Shown: positions 1 through 9,960, numbered from the stretch's first letter. The stretch is DNA of 22,496 bases from Blastomyces gilchristii SLH14081 (GCF_000003855.2 NW_003101682.1:5155013-5177508); one strand, 5' to 3'. Numbers and translations: made by a program. The notes: generated by a model from the letters alone, not told the origin.

Positions 1-540
1 TTCCTCACACAACAAGTGTGCAACTCAAATCAGTTAATAAAGAGTGTAAAAAAGAATTAAGTATTAATGAAAGCTCTTCAGCCACTGAAAAAGTAATTCT
101 TACTTAAAAGAATATGAAATTATGACAGAAAATAACTCTGTTTTTAATTCTTTGTAAGAATATTGTATAAAACTCAGAGAAAAACACCTTACTTTTTTAA
201 GAGAAGTAAAAAACTATTTCTAAAATCTTTTTTTTGCATTAACTGCTGCAGAAGAATAAGATAGAAACTACTAAGATATGCACTACTGTATACTCTCTAT
301 CAAGACTTTTTCTCTTCAGGGTCTTGATATTATAGAGAATATAAGTCTGTTTCTATATAATAATGTAAATATTGTCAGCAGAATGTAGAGGAACTGATTA
401 TTTATATCTCAAAATAGAAGACTTTGTCAATGATTATATCAATATAGAGTTAATTCTTAAATTCAATAGAAATCTAGTATTGCTGTTCTCAATCTCTTAC
501 AGAATCTATTGAATATTGAGATATTAAAACTAGATTTAAT
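1..540. other. AT-rich mutated sequence, no gene recognised
   Basis: No frame gives a recognisable motif on either strand. The composition is that of the mutated transposon regions (no CG, very few CC/GG), so this is probably degraded repeat DNA. Confidence 0.5.
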
Positions 541-570
541 ATATCTCACTGTGCAGGGATCAAAGGCTCA

Positions 571-880
571 GTCAGACCTTGAAATATACTGATTTTATAG
601 TTGTCATGTCTGCTGATTATGTATTGAGTACAGTTACTGAGATATCTTTTTGTACTTTTCTGTCAGGGATGGGCCAGATTGAGAGGGGTGGTACAAGGGT
701 GAGACTTGGCATTGATGTCTAGATACACTGAAGACAGACCATGAAGATTGCACTTCAGAAGTGGCTGTTGATTATATACTTGATATTATCACTGAGATAT
801 CTTTTTGTATTTTTCTGCCGGGGATGGGCCAGATTAGGAAGGGCGGTACGAGGGTGAGACTTGGCATTGGTGTTTTGGAA
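571..880 (+). repeat. Tandem duplication, ~155-bp period, two copies
   Basis: Two copies lie at a constant 155-bp offset, one starting near 571 and the other near 726-731. The best-matching block is 612-718 versus 767-873. Landmarks repeated at exactly +155 are ACTGAGATATCTTTTTGTA (636 and 791) and GGGATGGGCCAGATT (666 and 821). Most differences are transitions: copy 1 has GTCAGGG, GGTGGTACAAG where copy 2 has GCCGGGG, GGCGGTACGAG. Copy 1 therefore looks like a C-to-T/G-to-A mutated version of copy 2. Function unknown; no coding sense was recognised. Confidence 0.8.
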
Positions 881-910
881 CATCAAAGATGAACAGGGTT
901 TTCGTGGAGG

Positions 911-1315
911 TTGCTCCTCAGATATCTCCACAACTACAGATCAGGGATCTTCCAAAATCGAGAAGATTGGTGCATATGGCTAGGTCTCTTCACCTTACAA
1001 TTTGTATGGCACTTTGGCCCGGGGTTGTGGTGTGGTAGGGGAGAACGGGGGATAATCCCACACAGGAGTTTCGAACAACATCCGGTTCACGTTTGGCTGG
1101 ATAACTCCACCACCACACAGGGTATGCAGTCGGCGATGGGGTCAGAATGCTCGTATGATCGAGGGCTTTTCGATGGATCTATCGGCGGGTTCTTATTCGA
1201 AAAATCGAGCGAGTTCGTGGTGATGCTGATTGAAGAACTGCTGATTGATTTCATTTCTGATTCACTTCTTTTAATTCTATTGAAGATTCACAAACTCTTT
1301 AAGAAATTACTGTGA
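911..1315 (+). CDS. Unrecognised ORF in a higher-GC patch (doubtful gene)
   Basis: An open frame of about 134 codons. Residues 1-100 lie in a patch of near-normal GC that retains many CG dinucleotides (about 1010-1260). The last 30 residues run into AT-rich sequence and become a Leu/Ile/Lys-rich tail, so the original end is not preserved. I recognise no domain, signal peptide or motif. The first codon need not be the true start, because the sequence upstream is the 155-bp tandem duplication. It may be a fragment of a host gene or part of an unmutated repeat. The decayed hAT element follows on the same strand. Confidence 0.2.
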   Translation: MLLRYLHNYRSGIFQNREDWCIWLGLFTLQFVWHFGPGLWCGRGERGIIPHRSFEQHPVHVWLDNSTTTQGMQSAMGSECSYDRGLFDGSIGGFLFEKSSEFVVMLIEELLIDFISDSLLLILLKIHKLFKKLL

Positions 1316-1829
1316 ATTATAAAGTCTATATTATTTACAATTTAATACAGAATACTCTCTTTTAATTATAATGAATAATCACTTCATTCTTCATATCTGA
1401 TTCCAGGTCATAAAATTTATGAAAAACTCAATATAAATATTGAGATGAACTATGAAATAATTATCAATAGATTATATTGTAGATTACTGAAGACTTATCT
1501 CTATATTACAATTACTGCAACTTTATTCAGAAACATTCATCATAAACTGATCATGACTCTGAAGAAATTTTCTGACATCTGAAGTTATCAGAATGCAGAT
1601 AATAAAAGAAAAATAATCAGAAAATTACTACTGAGCTGGTAAGTTACTCTATTCAATAACAATTTTTGATAATACTAACTTTCTAATTTGAAGAAAATTA
1701 TGTAAAAATAATCATATATCAGTACTCTGATTTCATAACTCTCATCTGATAACTTTCATGAATAATTACTTTGTATATATATATCTCTGAATCTTTCTCT
1801 TCAATTAATTGAAAACTCTGAATTCTGAA
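1316..1829. other. AT-rich stretch upstream of the hAT remnant
   Basis: No motif is readable. It should hold the N-terminal (BED zinc finger) part and left end of the hAT element, but I could not identify either a zinc finger or the left terminal repeat. Confidence 0.35.
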
Positions 1830-2462
1830 CACTTCTTCAAATACTTAATTCAAATTCTTATATCTTATATTAATTCTGTCTTCAGTTCAATCTTGAGACA
1901 TACTACAAAGTCAATATATAATATCTAGAATCAGAGTTGAAGAATCATCAAAGAGTGTCTCTGACAGTGAATGTATAAACTAGTACAAACAATCTTATAT
2001 TTATAAGAGTTATATGTTATTACATTGATGAGAACTGAACTTATCAAGAGATATTAATTGAATTTAAATCATTAATCAGTAGTCATACTGAGAATTATAT
2101 AACAGAGATATTAATAACTGTGATTAAAAATAACTATTGAGATATTAGTCTCAGTCTTCTTATAATTATAACTGATAATGCTGTGAATAACTACACTATG
2201 ATGAAGAGCTTGAAGTAAAAATTGGCTTTGCATTTCTGAAATAATAAACAAGGTCATATTCTCTGCATTACTTATGTGGTTTAACTTGTGATGTAAACAC
2301 TGATAAAGAATCTTAACATTGAGATGAAGAACAATGAGATGACTGATTCTTGAAATGAGAATGAGATGAAAGTGATTACTCAAGTAACTTTTATATTCAC
2401 TTTACAAAAGATAATATTTTTTGATAACACTTTTTAATATTGCTTTTTGATAATGCTTTTTA

Positions 2463-2470
2463 ATAATACT
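2463..2470. repeat. 8-bp target-site duplication, left copy
   Basis: ATAATACT directly before the left terminal repeat; identical to 2977-2984. Confidence 0.85.
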
Positions 2471-2976
2471 GAGACTGACCGTGTGACCGTGTCTGGGACC
2501 AGGACCAGATTTTTTGATAGTCTCATTACCAATTCGACTGATCCCATTACACGGTTTTAACATTAGATAGTAGTCTCATACTGTCTCAGTGAGACTTACT
2601 GTCTACTCTTGTCACATTTTCCAAATGAGATCATGATTTTCACTTGTCAATTTAAATTATTTTTATTGCTTTAAATGACTTTAAATCTCATTTGAGTGTT
2701 ATCAAAAAGCCTTACTTTTTAAAAAATTAAAAATAGTATAAAAAAAACCTTAAAATGTCTAAAAATAGTCACTTTATGCTAAGAATAGAAGTAAATGAGA
2801 TTAAATGAGATCACTTTCTCATTTTTTTCAAGTCATGGTTTCATTTTAAGATCTGATATATAGTCACTTTACATGTTTTTTTAATAGCCAGTCCCAGCGG
2901 GATTCACGCCAAGAAATGTATGAAACCAGACCAAATGGGACCAAACATGAAATTCATAGTCCCGGCGGCCAGTCTA
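2471..2976. mobile_element. Non-autonomous hAT-type element (MITE-like), 506 bp
   Basis: The left end reads GAGACTGACCG and the right end CGGCCAGTCTA, an imperfect terminal inverted repeat (AGACTG/CAGTCT plus partly matching flanks). It is flanked by identical 8-bp duplications ATAATACT, the length expected for hAT. The interior has no ORF and is AT-rich. Both ends keep CG and CC/GG, so it is less mutated than its surroundings. It sits inside the hAT transposase remnant. A copy of its right end occurs at 4400-4488 and a copy of its left end at 20676, so it belongs to a local family. It was probably mobilised by a hAT transposase of the kind it interrupts (inference). Confidence 0.85.
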
Positions 2977-2984
2977 ATAATACT
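2977..2984. repeat. 8-bp target-site duplication, right copy
   Basis: ATAATACT directly after CAGTCTA; identical to 2463-2470. Confidence 0.85.
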
Positions 2985-4334
2985 ACTGTTAATTTTGAAT
3001 AGATTGACTAATAATTTAAATATCATAAATTCAAAATATTGTTAATATAATTTATATCTTCTCTAAATAATAACAATGATTTTATGATATTTAATAAATA
3101 AATAAATCAGTCACATCACTGAATATGATACAGAATGTTAGAATACAGTAAAGTTTAATATATAAGATAATTATTCAGACTCTTTAATTATGTCAGATAA
3201 TTGATTATTGAGTGCAATACTCTGATCAGAAAAAGATTCAGATATTAAAACTTTCTGATATAAAGTGAACTCAGTTGAAATATGTGATTAATTTACTGTT
3301 TCAGTTTTATAAGATAATAAAGACAGTCTTAATCACTTGTACATCAATACTGCAGTCAGTCTGATAAGTGTATAACAGTTTATTTACTTATCTTGAGAAG
3401 CAGTTGAATCACTTAAAAAGAAATTCAGTCTGAGATGATACTATAGCACAGAATATTATTACTGTAAGGAATAAACTGACATATTACTACAGTAAAACTG
3501 AACAATCTTTTACAGAGTACTATACTATAGCAGCTCTACTAGATCTCTTCTATTGAGTTAATATCTACACTTCTCAAGATTGAATAGAGAAGAAATAAGA
3601 CTTATATATTAAATTAGTCTGAGACTACTATAATATCAACTATCAGAGATTTGAATAAGAAAATGTTCAAGATATGAAGATAGTAAAATATAATTCTCTA
3701 GTAAGTAATGATCTTTGATAATACTTTATATCACATAGAACTATAATACTAACTTTGAAACAGAACTTACATATATTAATTACAACTGAAAATCAGGCAA
3801 AACTACATGCTTATAAAACTGAATTTAACTGCTATCTTCAAAATAATCTGATGAATTTATATATCAAATCAAATCTAGAGTTATGAAAAATTATTGAGAG
3901 TACATATTCAACTGTTACACTGATAATATGTGATATTTTAATAATTTCATTGACAGAGGTGAGAATGAAGTGAAAGTTCAACTCAAGTCAAGATATTTAT
4001 TACTATCACTGAGAACAATTACAAGAAGAAACAATCAAGAGACTCATAATTATAAAATATGAAATTATCAGACAGTTTAATATCTCTGATCACAGTATAT
4101 CAGAGAAGTGTAGTTTTCATGAGAAAGTAAAGAATAAACTTATACAAGAATGTATTTAGTTGTTTCATGACTATTATCAATAATTATTACCAAATTCTGA
4201 TTATATAAGCAATCACTGAATGAACTGAATGAGACTGATTTTAATCTTCAGTCTCAGTCTCATTCTGATTTTGAAAGAATGATCATCTTTCACAGTTTAT
4301 TCTGAGAAATTACTCTTATTTCACTGTTCTTGAA

Positions 4335-4488
4335 TTAAATCTGGTCATTTTTCACGCCATTTCTCTCAGAAATGGTTCATTTTCAGATTTTTTTGAGGCT
4401 TGGTTCTGGTGAGACTCACGCCAAGAAATGTATGAGATCAGACCAAATGAGATCAAATGTGAAATTCATGATTCTGTCAGCCAGTCTA
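4335..4488 (+). mobile_element. Right end of the hAT element, ending CAGTCTA
   Basis: The last ~90 bp (about 4400-4488) match the right end of the 506-bp element: CACGCCAAGAAATGTATGA, then CAGACCAAATG, then GAAATTCAT, then CAGCCAGTCTA. Differences are chiefly transitions (GGGACC versus GAGATC). It begins just after the transposase remnant, so I infer it is the 3' terminus of that hAT copy. The following 8 bases, GTTGCAAC (4489-4496), would be its target duplication, but I found no matching left copy. Confidence 0.7.
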
Positions 4489-5640
4489 GTTGCAACACTG
4501 CTTCTTCTCTCAGTTAATACAGTGATATATAACCTCATGTAGTCATTCAGAGAGAAGCTCAGAGAGAGCTTGATTTCAGAAATAGTGACTCTGAGAAGAT
4601 CAATCTATAGTTTCTCTTCTGTAGCATGCCTGAGCTCTGCTCAGAATACTGCTGAGTTGAATCTGCAGAGTTCTGCAGTTTCTTTATCTTCTCTCTGTGA
4701 GAAGGCTTCAGTGTGATCTCTGACTGACATCATCACTTGTCTCACTGTGCTAAGCAGCTGAAGAAAGAAGAAATCTTATACATTCATTTCTTCTCTTACT
4801 CTTATTATTTCTATTACATCTGTAACAACAACTTCTGTCTCTCTGTAAGTATTATTTCACAGAAAGACATCATATCAGCTCTGACAAGAAGCTCAGATAC
4901 TCAAGCAGTATAGAGCAAGAATCTCAGAGCTTTAAGTGTTAATGAATTCTATCAAGACTGAGAAGATTTCTCTTACCTATCTGTAAAAGAAGATAAAAGC
5001 ATGAATCTCTGAGATGAAAAAACATCTCAGAATGACTGATCTTAAGAAGAGATTAGCCAGCACTGCTGTTGAAAGTACTGCAGAAATCAATCACTGATTG
5101 AAGAGAATCTCACTTCAGTTAAAGCAGATAACTGAGATACTTTGTAAGTTAATAAATTGATACTTTCAGTATCTCTTATACTCTTCTGCAGTATGCTTCT
5201 CTGCAGCACTACAGTTCTAACTTCTCAGCAGATAAAGATATCAGTACTGAAGACTTTAACAGTAAAGAATAAGTTTGATGAGAATATGATTATTAATGAG
5301 TAGGCTCTGATTCTCTCTTTTTACATTTTCAGCAGACTGTAGCTTTATTAGAATAGCAGCAGTCTGTAAGTTGATAATATTAATCTTTGTTAATTTCAAA
5401 TATTTCTTTCTTTTCTTATTAATCACTTCAGGAATTTTACACTTGTATAGTCTTATTAAATTTCTAAAAACTCTTTGAGAGAAAATAGAAGAAGAGTGCT
5501 ACAGAGTCAATAGATATCAGCTCATTATTATAAGATTATCTCTAAAAAACTCTTTAAGAAAAATAAGAAGTCTTAAGCAGTATTTCTTACTTAATATCTC
5601 TGATGTGTAGCAGAGCAGTCTCTACTAGCTGTCTTATAGC
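4489..5640. other. Unassigned mutated repeat DNA; probably includes the gypsy-1 3' LTR
   Basis: No domain recognised. The stretch keeps many CTGCAG and GTAAGT-like words. A pyrimidine tract at 5402-5420 reads as a polypurine tract on the minus strand, the position expected beside the 3' LTR of gypsy-1. A second LTR-like context on the plus strand ends CTGTAACAACA near 4822-4832. I could not align any part to the candidate right LTR at 11510-12293, so no boundary is given. Confidence 0.35.
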
Positions 5641-5644
5641 TTAC

Positions 5645-5800
5645 AATCTCTTTCTCAGTATTTTTCAAATACTTAAGCAGTTCTTATAAATTCTCTGATA
5701 ATGAATAATCTTCTCATTTAACAAGATATTGAAGCTTATTATAATATGTTCACTTATTCAATATTTTCTTCACAAGATATTTAATATTACTCTCAATCTC
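5645..5800 (-). pseudogene. Chromodomain at the C-terminus of gypsy-1 pol
   Basis: The minus frame reads EIESNIKYL, KKILNK, then LQYLVK*EDYSLSEN, then KYLKN. Family consensus is a V/I-E-x-IL segment, then YLVKWKGY, then the SENTWEP type and a final helix. The aromatic-cage Trp codon is TGA. In fungal chromoviruses this domain directs integration toward heterochromatin (family knowledge), which fits the repeat-dense setting. Confidence 0.75.
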
Positions 5801-6289
5801 AATGTCATTCAGTTAAAACAGTTTCATCTCAGAGTATTACTTATAGAGCTTTAAATAGAAAATGTGAAAAATAGAATGAATTGATTTCAATTCTGAGAAT
5901 AATTTCAACTCATATATCTGCTTACTCATCACTCTTATTACTGAGAAAGATTCTAGTCATTACTCACTGAGCTTTTTACACAGTCTTATTATCTTAATAT
6001 TCTTTGTTAAAAGTAGTACTTAATTCTCTATCAAGAACTTCATTGAAAGATGTTTTAAAATATAGTATTTCATCTACTACTTCTAAGTATAGCAGATACT
6101 TTTCATCATCTTCTTATAAATTTTATTCAAAAGTTTTAATCTCACTTTTACTTCTAATACTGAGAGATACTCTGTTCTTTGTATCTATTTAATATTCTGA
6201 CTGTCTATCTTCTTCTTTAAAATATCATCTGCAATGTCACTGAGTAACAATGAATTATAATCATAATAAGTATAGAAAGAAGATACTTT

Positions 6290-6900
6290 TAAGATTATAT
6301 TCTTTACATTATTATATATGAATTCAGTAATTAGAAGATGTTTAAGTCAATCATTCTGATAATATAAATAGAATACTTGAAGATGCTGTTCTAATGTCTA
6401 ATTCTGATATTTAATCTGATCATCTGTCTGCAGATGAAATACAGTACTGAGAAGATATCTTATTATAAGATAATAGTAAAAGACTAATCAGTATTTACTG
6501 ATGAAGAGAAATTCTTAATTTATTATCAATAACTTCAGAGTACTGTGATTATAAATAATAATATCTAAAAATAGATCAGTTAATTCAGAGATTTTAATCA
6601 TTTTATAAGTAGAAATATATTTTGTTATCTTTATAAAACAGTTAATAATAATTAAAATTGAGTTATATTCTTTGACTCTTGTCAACTTCAGCAGATTAAC
6701 TATGAAATTCATTAATAGATTCTATCATGAGCTTTTTGAAACAGGCAGTGATATTAACTTGCTGTATTACTTATACTGCAGAATCTTTATTCTTTAATAG
6801 ATATTATAAGTCTCAATATACTCTTTAACATCTGCTCAGAGCTTGTCTTAAATATATTTACATTTTAGAAGCTTCTCAGTCTTCTCTAGCCTGAAGTGTT
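6290..6900 (-). pseudogene. Gypsy-1 integrase: zinc-binding region and DDE core
   Basis: Near 6830-6790 the frame reads DVKEYIETYNIY, the second half of an HHCC zinc-binding domain, with both Cys now Tyr (TGT to TAT). The core begins at 6712 with MNFIVNLLK, where family members have MDFI; the first catalytic Asp has become Asn. VKEYNSILIIINCF and ELTDLFLDIII follow. Further down (about 6430-6290) come FHLQTD, EQHLQ and FIYNN, matching the FHPQTDGQTER, EQYLR and FAYNN blocks. The post-integrase segment near 6120-6020 holds a degenerate MKYYxxKH. Confidence 0.85.
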
Positions 6901-7699
6901 CTGTATGAGAATCATTATAATAAATTCTTAATAACTTCTAGCATACTGCTCTGCTATAAGAAATGAAGACTGAATTATTCAGTAGTAGAAGTTCACATTC
7001 TTCTAGTTATCAGTAACTTAATTTCTTAGTAACACTGTCTCACTCAGAGTCTGTCTCTTTCAAGTTCAAACTGAATTCTTTCTTCTTCAACTTCTGAATT
7101 CAAGCTGCAGTAGAGATATCTCTCTTCTATAACTTATTAATAAATTTCAAAAGTAGTCAGATTGAAAGATTGTAGATCATTTCATTCTTTATCAATTCAA
7201 TAATAGTAAGATATGATACAAGAAGCTTATAATCTTCAGTATCAGTTCTCTGCAGAGACTCAGGTTTTCTTTTATCTTTTATACTGAGTCATGCAGCTGT
7301 CTTATCAGTGCTGTTCTCAAGCTTCAGAGAATCTTAACTCTCTGCAGTCAGCTTCTTCTGCAGTGATGACAGAGATTCTTTTATAGAATTCTTCTCTGTA
7401 TCAATGATATTATAATCAGACTGTTTAGACAGTATATTAGCAGAGTTAAGTCAATCTGAACAGTATCAGATATAGAAATCATACTCTGAAAGCAGCTTCA
7501 CTCACCTGGCTTGACATTCTATCAAGCTCTTTGTTGTCAAGAAGTAATGCAGATTTATATAATTAGTGAGAACTTGCACTGAGTACTTACTACTCTGAAG
7601 ATAATGTCATCAGATCTTAAAGAATTCAATAATTACTAACATCTCTTAATCATGAGTATCATATCTTCTCTGTATAAGTAATAACTTCTTGAAGAAGAA

Positions 7700-7909
7700 G
7701 ATCACTAATCTTTATTTACAGTATCTTATGAACTCTGTGAAAAAGTCTTCTCTCACAGACATTTTATTATCTGTATTCTCAGAGATGATTATTCTCTGAT
7801 TCTTTCAATATTGAAAGATCTTCAGTATCAACTGTGAAAAGATTTTATAGACTTCATTCTCAGATATATCAGTCTCACACTAACTGAGTAAATCAGAATT
7901 AAAGTGATT
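7700..7909 (-). pseudogene. Gypsy-1 RNase H, part downstream of the LINE insertion
   Basis: On the minus strand the frame resumes directly after the LINE target duplication with NHFNSDLL, then a degraded ETDxSE segment corresponding to the start of Ty3-type RNase H. It joins the upstream half (FTELKQAFTDVTILNHF near 9190-9120) without loss, showing where the LINE landed. Confidence 0.65.
7896..7909. repeat. LINE target-site duplication, left copy (14 bp)
   Basis: GAATTAAAGTGATT; matches 9118-9131 (GGATTAAAGTGATT) with one G/A difference of the type seen across the window. Confidence 0.85.
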
Positions 7910-8689
7910 TTAGGCTGTGAATCTGAAGTCTTTGATGCTGAACTATTTGCAATAGTGAAAGCTTTCAAACTCATTGAAATAAAATCTCATAAAAGAGGAA
8001 ATAGTTTGAAAGAGGTATGAATATTCTCTGATAGTCAAGCTGCTTTAAAAAGACTTAGAAATAGTCAGATTCATAATAGTCAAATGAATCTTAAACTGAT
8101 CTTAAACTCTGTTTTGAAAATTCAAAAGAGAAGAATATCAAAGCTGATAATTCATCTGCACTGAGTTCCTGCGCATATGAATATTCATGGCAATGAATTG
8201 GCTGATTCAGCTGCAAAAAAGAGTGCAGAATTAAGCAGATCTATTCAAAAAATTGTGTCCTGGTCTTTTATAAAGAGAAAAATAAAAGAATCTTGTTTAG
8301 ACAAGTGAAATGAAAGCTGGCAGAAACAAAAGAAGAGTATACATTATTCAAGATTTGAAATAAAACCCAAGTGGAAATCTTGTTCAATTAAATGTAAAAA
8401 GAAAATATTCTCATCTATAATACAGCTGAAACTAGAACATGACTATTTCAAATCTTATATACAAAGATTTGATGATAGATTTAACTCAATAGAATGCTCA
8501 TTCTGCAATGCAAATGAGAATCCTGAGCATATTGTAATGCACTGTGCATTATACAATAGTCTCAGAGCCAGATTGAAAGAGAAGTATGATCTAAATCAAT
8601 TAAATATGAGATTCTTATTCTCAACTGAGACAGGAATTAAATACTTAATAGACTTTCTATCAGAAACTCAAGCACCTACAAGAAAATAG
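7910..8689 (+). pseudogene. LINE ORF2 C-terminus: RNase H and CCHC-like tail
   Basis: One frame of 260 codons with three internal TGA codons (8018, 8162, 8306) and a final TAG at 8687. The first two TGA codons sit where Trp is expected (V*IFSDSQAA and H*VPAHMNIHGNELAD); the third fits a Trp too. RNase H motifs: DAELFAIVKA (catalytic Glu), FSDSQAAL (second Asp) and the VPAHxxIxGNELAD block (last Asp). The first catalytic Asp strand is missing because of the 5' truncation. The tail reads IIQLKLEHDYFKSYI, then CSFCNANENPEHIVMHC, a C-x2-C-x7-H-x4-C arrangement common after RNase H in fungal LINEs. Only substitutions, no frameshift, separate it from an open frame. Confidence 0.88.
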
Positions 8690-9095
8690 CTAAATTCAGA
8701 AATATCTGAATATGAAGAGAAGGAAATTGATCAGATATAGTCTGTTAAAACAGCTATATACTATCTTTTAATAATTTGTTTTGTTACAGTCTCTCTTTAC
8801 TTTATCTTTTCCTTTCAATCTCTTTCTATCTATCTATTTAATGTGTCTATCTTTAAGACTGTGTTCTCTTTTCCTTTGTCATGATATTGTCAAATGGTTT
8901 CAAAGTATCAGAAGATGTTAAAACACTGCAATTTGTAAACAGTTTTTATATTCTGGGCTGGAATTTTCTGATTTTGCATATCTTAAATTGATGAATGTAT
9001 AATAGTTAACTTTACAGATATAGGAAAAACCCTTAGAACTAAAAGTTCTCAGGTAGATGTCATAGTCTCTGACTGCATACATCTATAATTGAAGA
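8690..9095 (+). other. LINE 3' untranslated region
   Basis: Lies between the ORF2 end and the AAT tail. No open frame. A short inverted pair flanks 9035-9050 (AGAACT AAA AGTTCT), a possible hairpin near the RNA 3' end. Confidence 0.6.
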
Positions 9096-9117
9096 ATAAT
9101 AATAATAATAATAATAA
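9096..9117 (+). repeat. AAT-repeat tail of the LINE
   Basis: About seven AAT units directly before the right target duplication, the short-repeat 3' tail type seen in some LINEs. Confidence 0.85.
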
Positions 9118-9131
9118 GGATTAAAGTGATT
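9118..9131. repeat. LINE target-site duplication, right copy (14 bp)
   Basis: GGATTAAAGTGATT, matching 7896-7909 with one G/A difference. Confidence 0.85.
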
Positions 9132-9960
9132 CAGTATTGTGACATCTGTAAAAGCTTGTTTCAATTCTGTAAATACCTGCACAGTGTCTTAAGTGAGAAT
9201 AAACAGTTTTGTTTTTCTGTCTTTCACACTTCTCTTTAACAGATCTGTAAGAAGGACAGTAATTCATGAATATATATAGATGAATTGTCTGTAGAAATTT
9301 ACAAAATTCTAGAAATATCTGTATCTCACAGTACATCTGCAGTGTCAGCTAGTTCTCAATAATAAAGACCTGGCTTCTGTTTATTGAAATGTCTTTCATC
9401 TTAATAATATAATCTAAGAAATCAATCTCCTGCATGTAGAATAAGCATTTTTCAGTATTTGTATAGAGTTAATACTGTCTTAAATAACTCAACACTTCTT
9501 GAATATAAGTATCATATTCTTTCTCTGTTTTTAAGAAGATTAGAATATTATTTAAGTATACTATACAGAAGATGTTAACAAGGCTTTGCAGAGTCTCATT
9601 TATATAGATCTGAAAGATGACTGATGTATTATAAATATTAAAAGATAAAACAAGATATTTAAAATTGTCATACTTGATATGAAAAGCTGTTTTTCAAACA
9701 TTGTCTTTGTTAACTCTGATTCTATGATAGACATTCTATATATCAATCTTTGAGAACATCTTTGCTTCAGATAATTAATCAATCATCTTATTAATTAATA
9801 ATAATGAATAGTGATTCTTAACTGTTATCTTATTAAGATCTCTGTAGTTCATGCATAGATGTAGTCTACTGTTCTTCTTAAGTATAAAGAGTATAGACAT
9901 CTCTGCTGAACTCTTTGATAAGTGTATTCAATTCTTCAATTACACTTTCTCAAAATATTT
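9132..9960 (-). pseudogene. Gypsy-1 reverse transcriptase and RNase H tether
   Basis: The minus strand reads LFILKKNSRLHLCMNYRDLN near 9900-9830 (family: FVKKKDGSLRLCVDYRxLN), then KMFSKIDI*NVYHRIRV near 9770-9720. The active site is YLNNILIFLKTEKEYD near 9560-9515, where the family has Y-L-D-D; both Asp codons are now Asn. The tether at 9340-9132 carries IFLEFCKF and FTELKQAFTDVTILNH. The Trp after DNV is a TGA. At least two single-base shifts break the frame. Confidence 0.9.

Larger units (their letters stand above)
1830..4289 (+). pseudogene. hAT-family transposase, decayed by point mutation and split by an insertion
   Basis: A cut-and-paste DNA transposase (RNase H-like DDE fold with hAT dimerisation domain), now dead. 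Reading through stops on the + strand gives about 650 codons. Motifs in order: SLTVNV*TS near 1951-1985 (family form: LTTDLWTS), a variant of the GENIA motif near 2085-2105 (HTENYITE), ITDNAVNNYTM near 2169-2200 (family: TTDNASNN), HILCITYVV near 2258-2285, YLEKQLNHL near 3390-3415, YYTIAALLDLFY near 3512-3546, and the C-terminal dimerisation block at about 3860-4080 (KIIES, then FNSSQDIYYY, then LQEETIKRLI; family: GVERxFNxAxD and LxPETIxxLM). Frame is kept on each side of the 2471-2976 insertion. Stops are mainly TGA at Trp or Arg positions and TAA at Gln positions, as expected from C-to-T/G-to-A change. The N-terminus is not identified. Confidence 0.82.
7910..9117 (+). mobile_element. 5'-truncated LINE (non-LTR retrotransposon), ~1.2 kb
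   Basis: Bounded by a 14-bp target duplication and ending in an AAT-repeat tail (9096-9117). It keeps only the end of ORF2: most of RNase H, the C-terminal Cys/His region, and about 400 bp of 3' UTR (8690-9095). The cut at 7910 is the typical 5' truncation of incomplete reverse transcription. It lies antisense within the gypsy-1 RNase H region. It has far fewer stops than its host element, so it is probably a younger insertion. The family resembles fungal Tad1/I-type LINEs with RNase H (inference from domain order). Confidence 0.9.

Noticed and set aside
2111..2383. 90-codon minus-strand His-rich open frame
   Set aside because: Antisense shadow of the hAT TTDNA-type region on the plus strand.
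5146..5400. GTAAGT...CAG pairs suggesting introns of a host gene
   Set aside because: Spacing is too short or irregular and no exon translates to a recognisable protein; GTAAGT-like words are common in this composition.
6004..6192. 62-codon plus-strand Ser-rich open frame
   Set aside because: Antisense shadow of the gypsy-1 post-integrase segment.
9600..9782. 60-codon minus-strand open frame starting MINYLKQRCSQR
   Set aside because: Wrong frame over the gypsy-1 RT; the true frame is shifted and carries the KIDI, YHRI motifs with stops.
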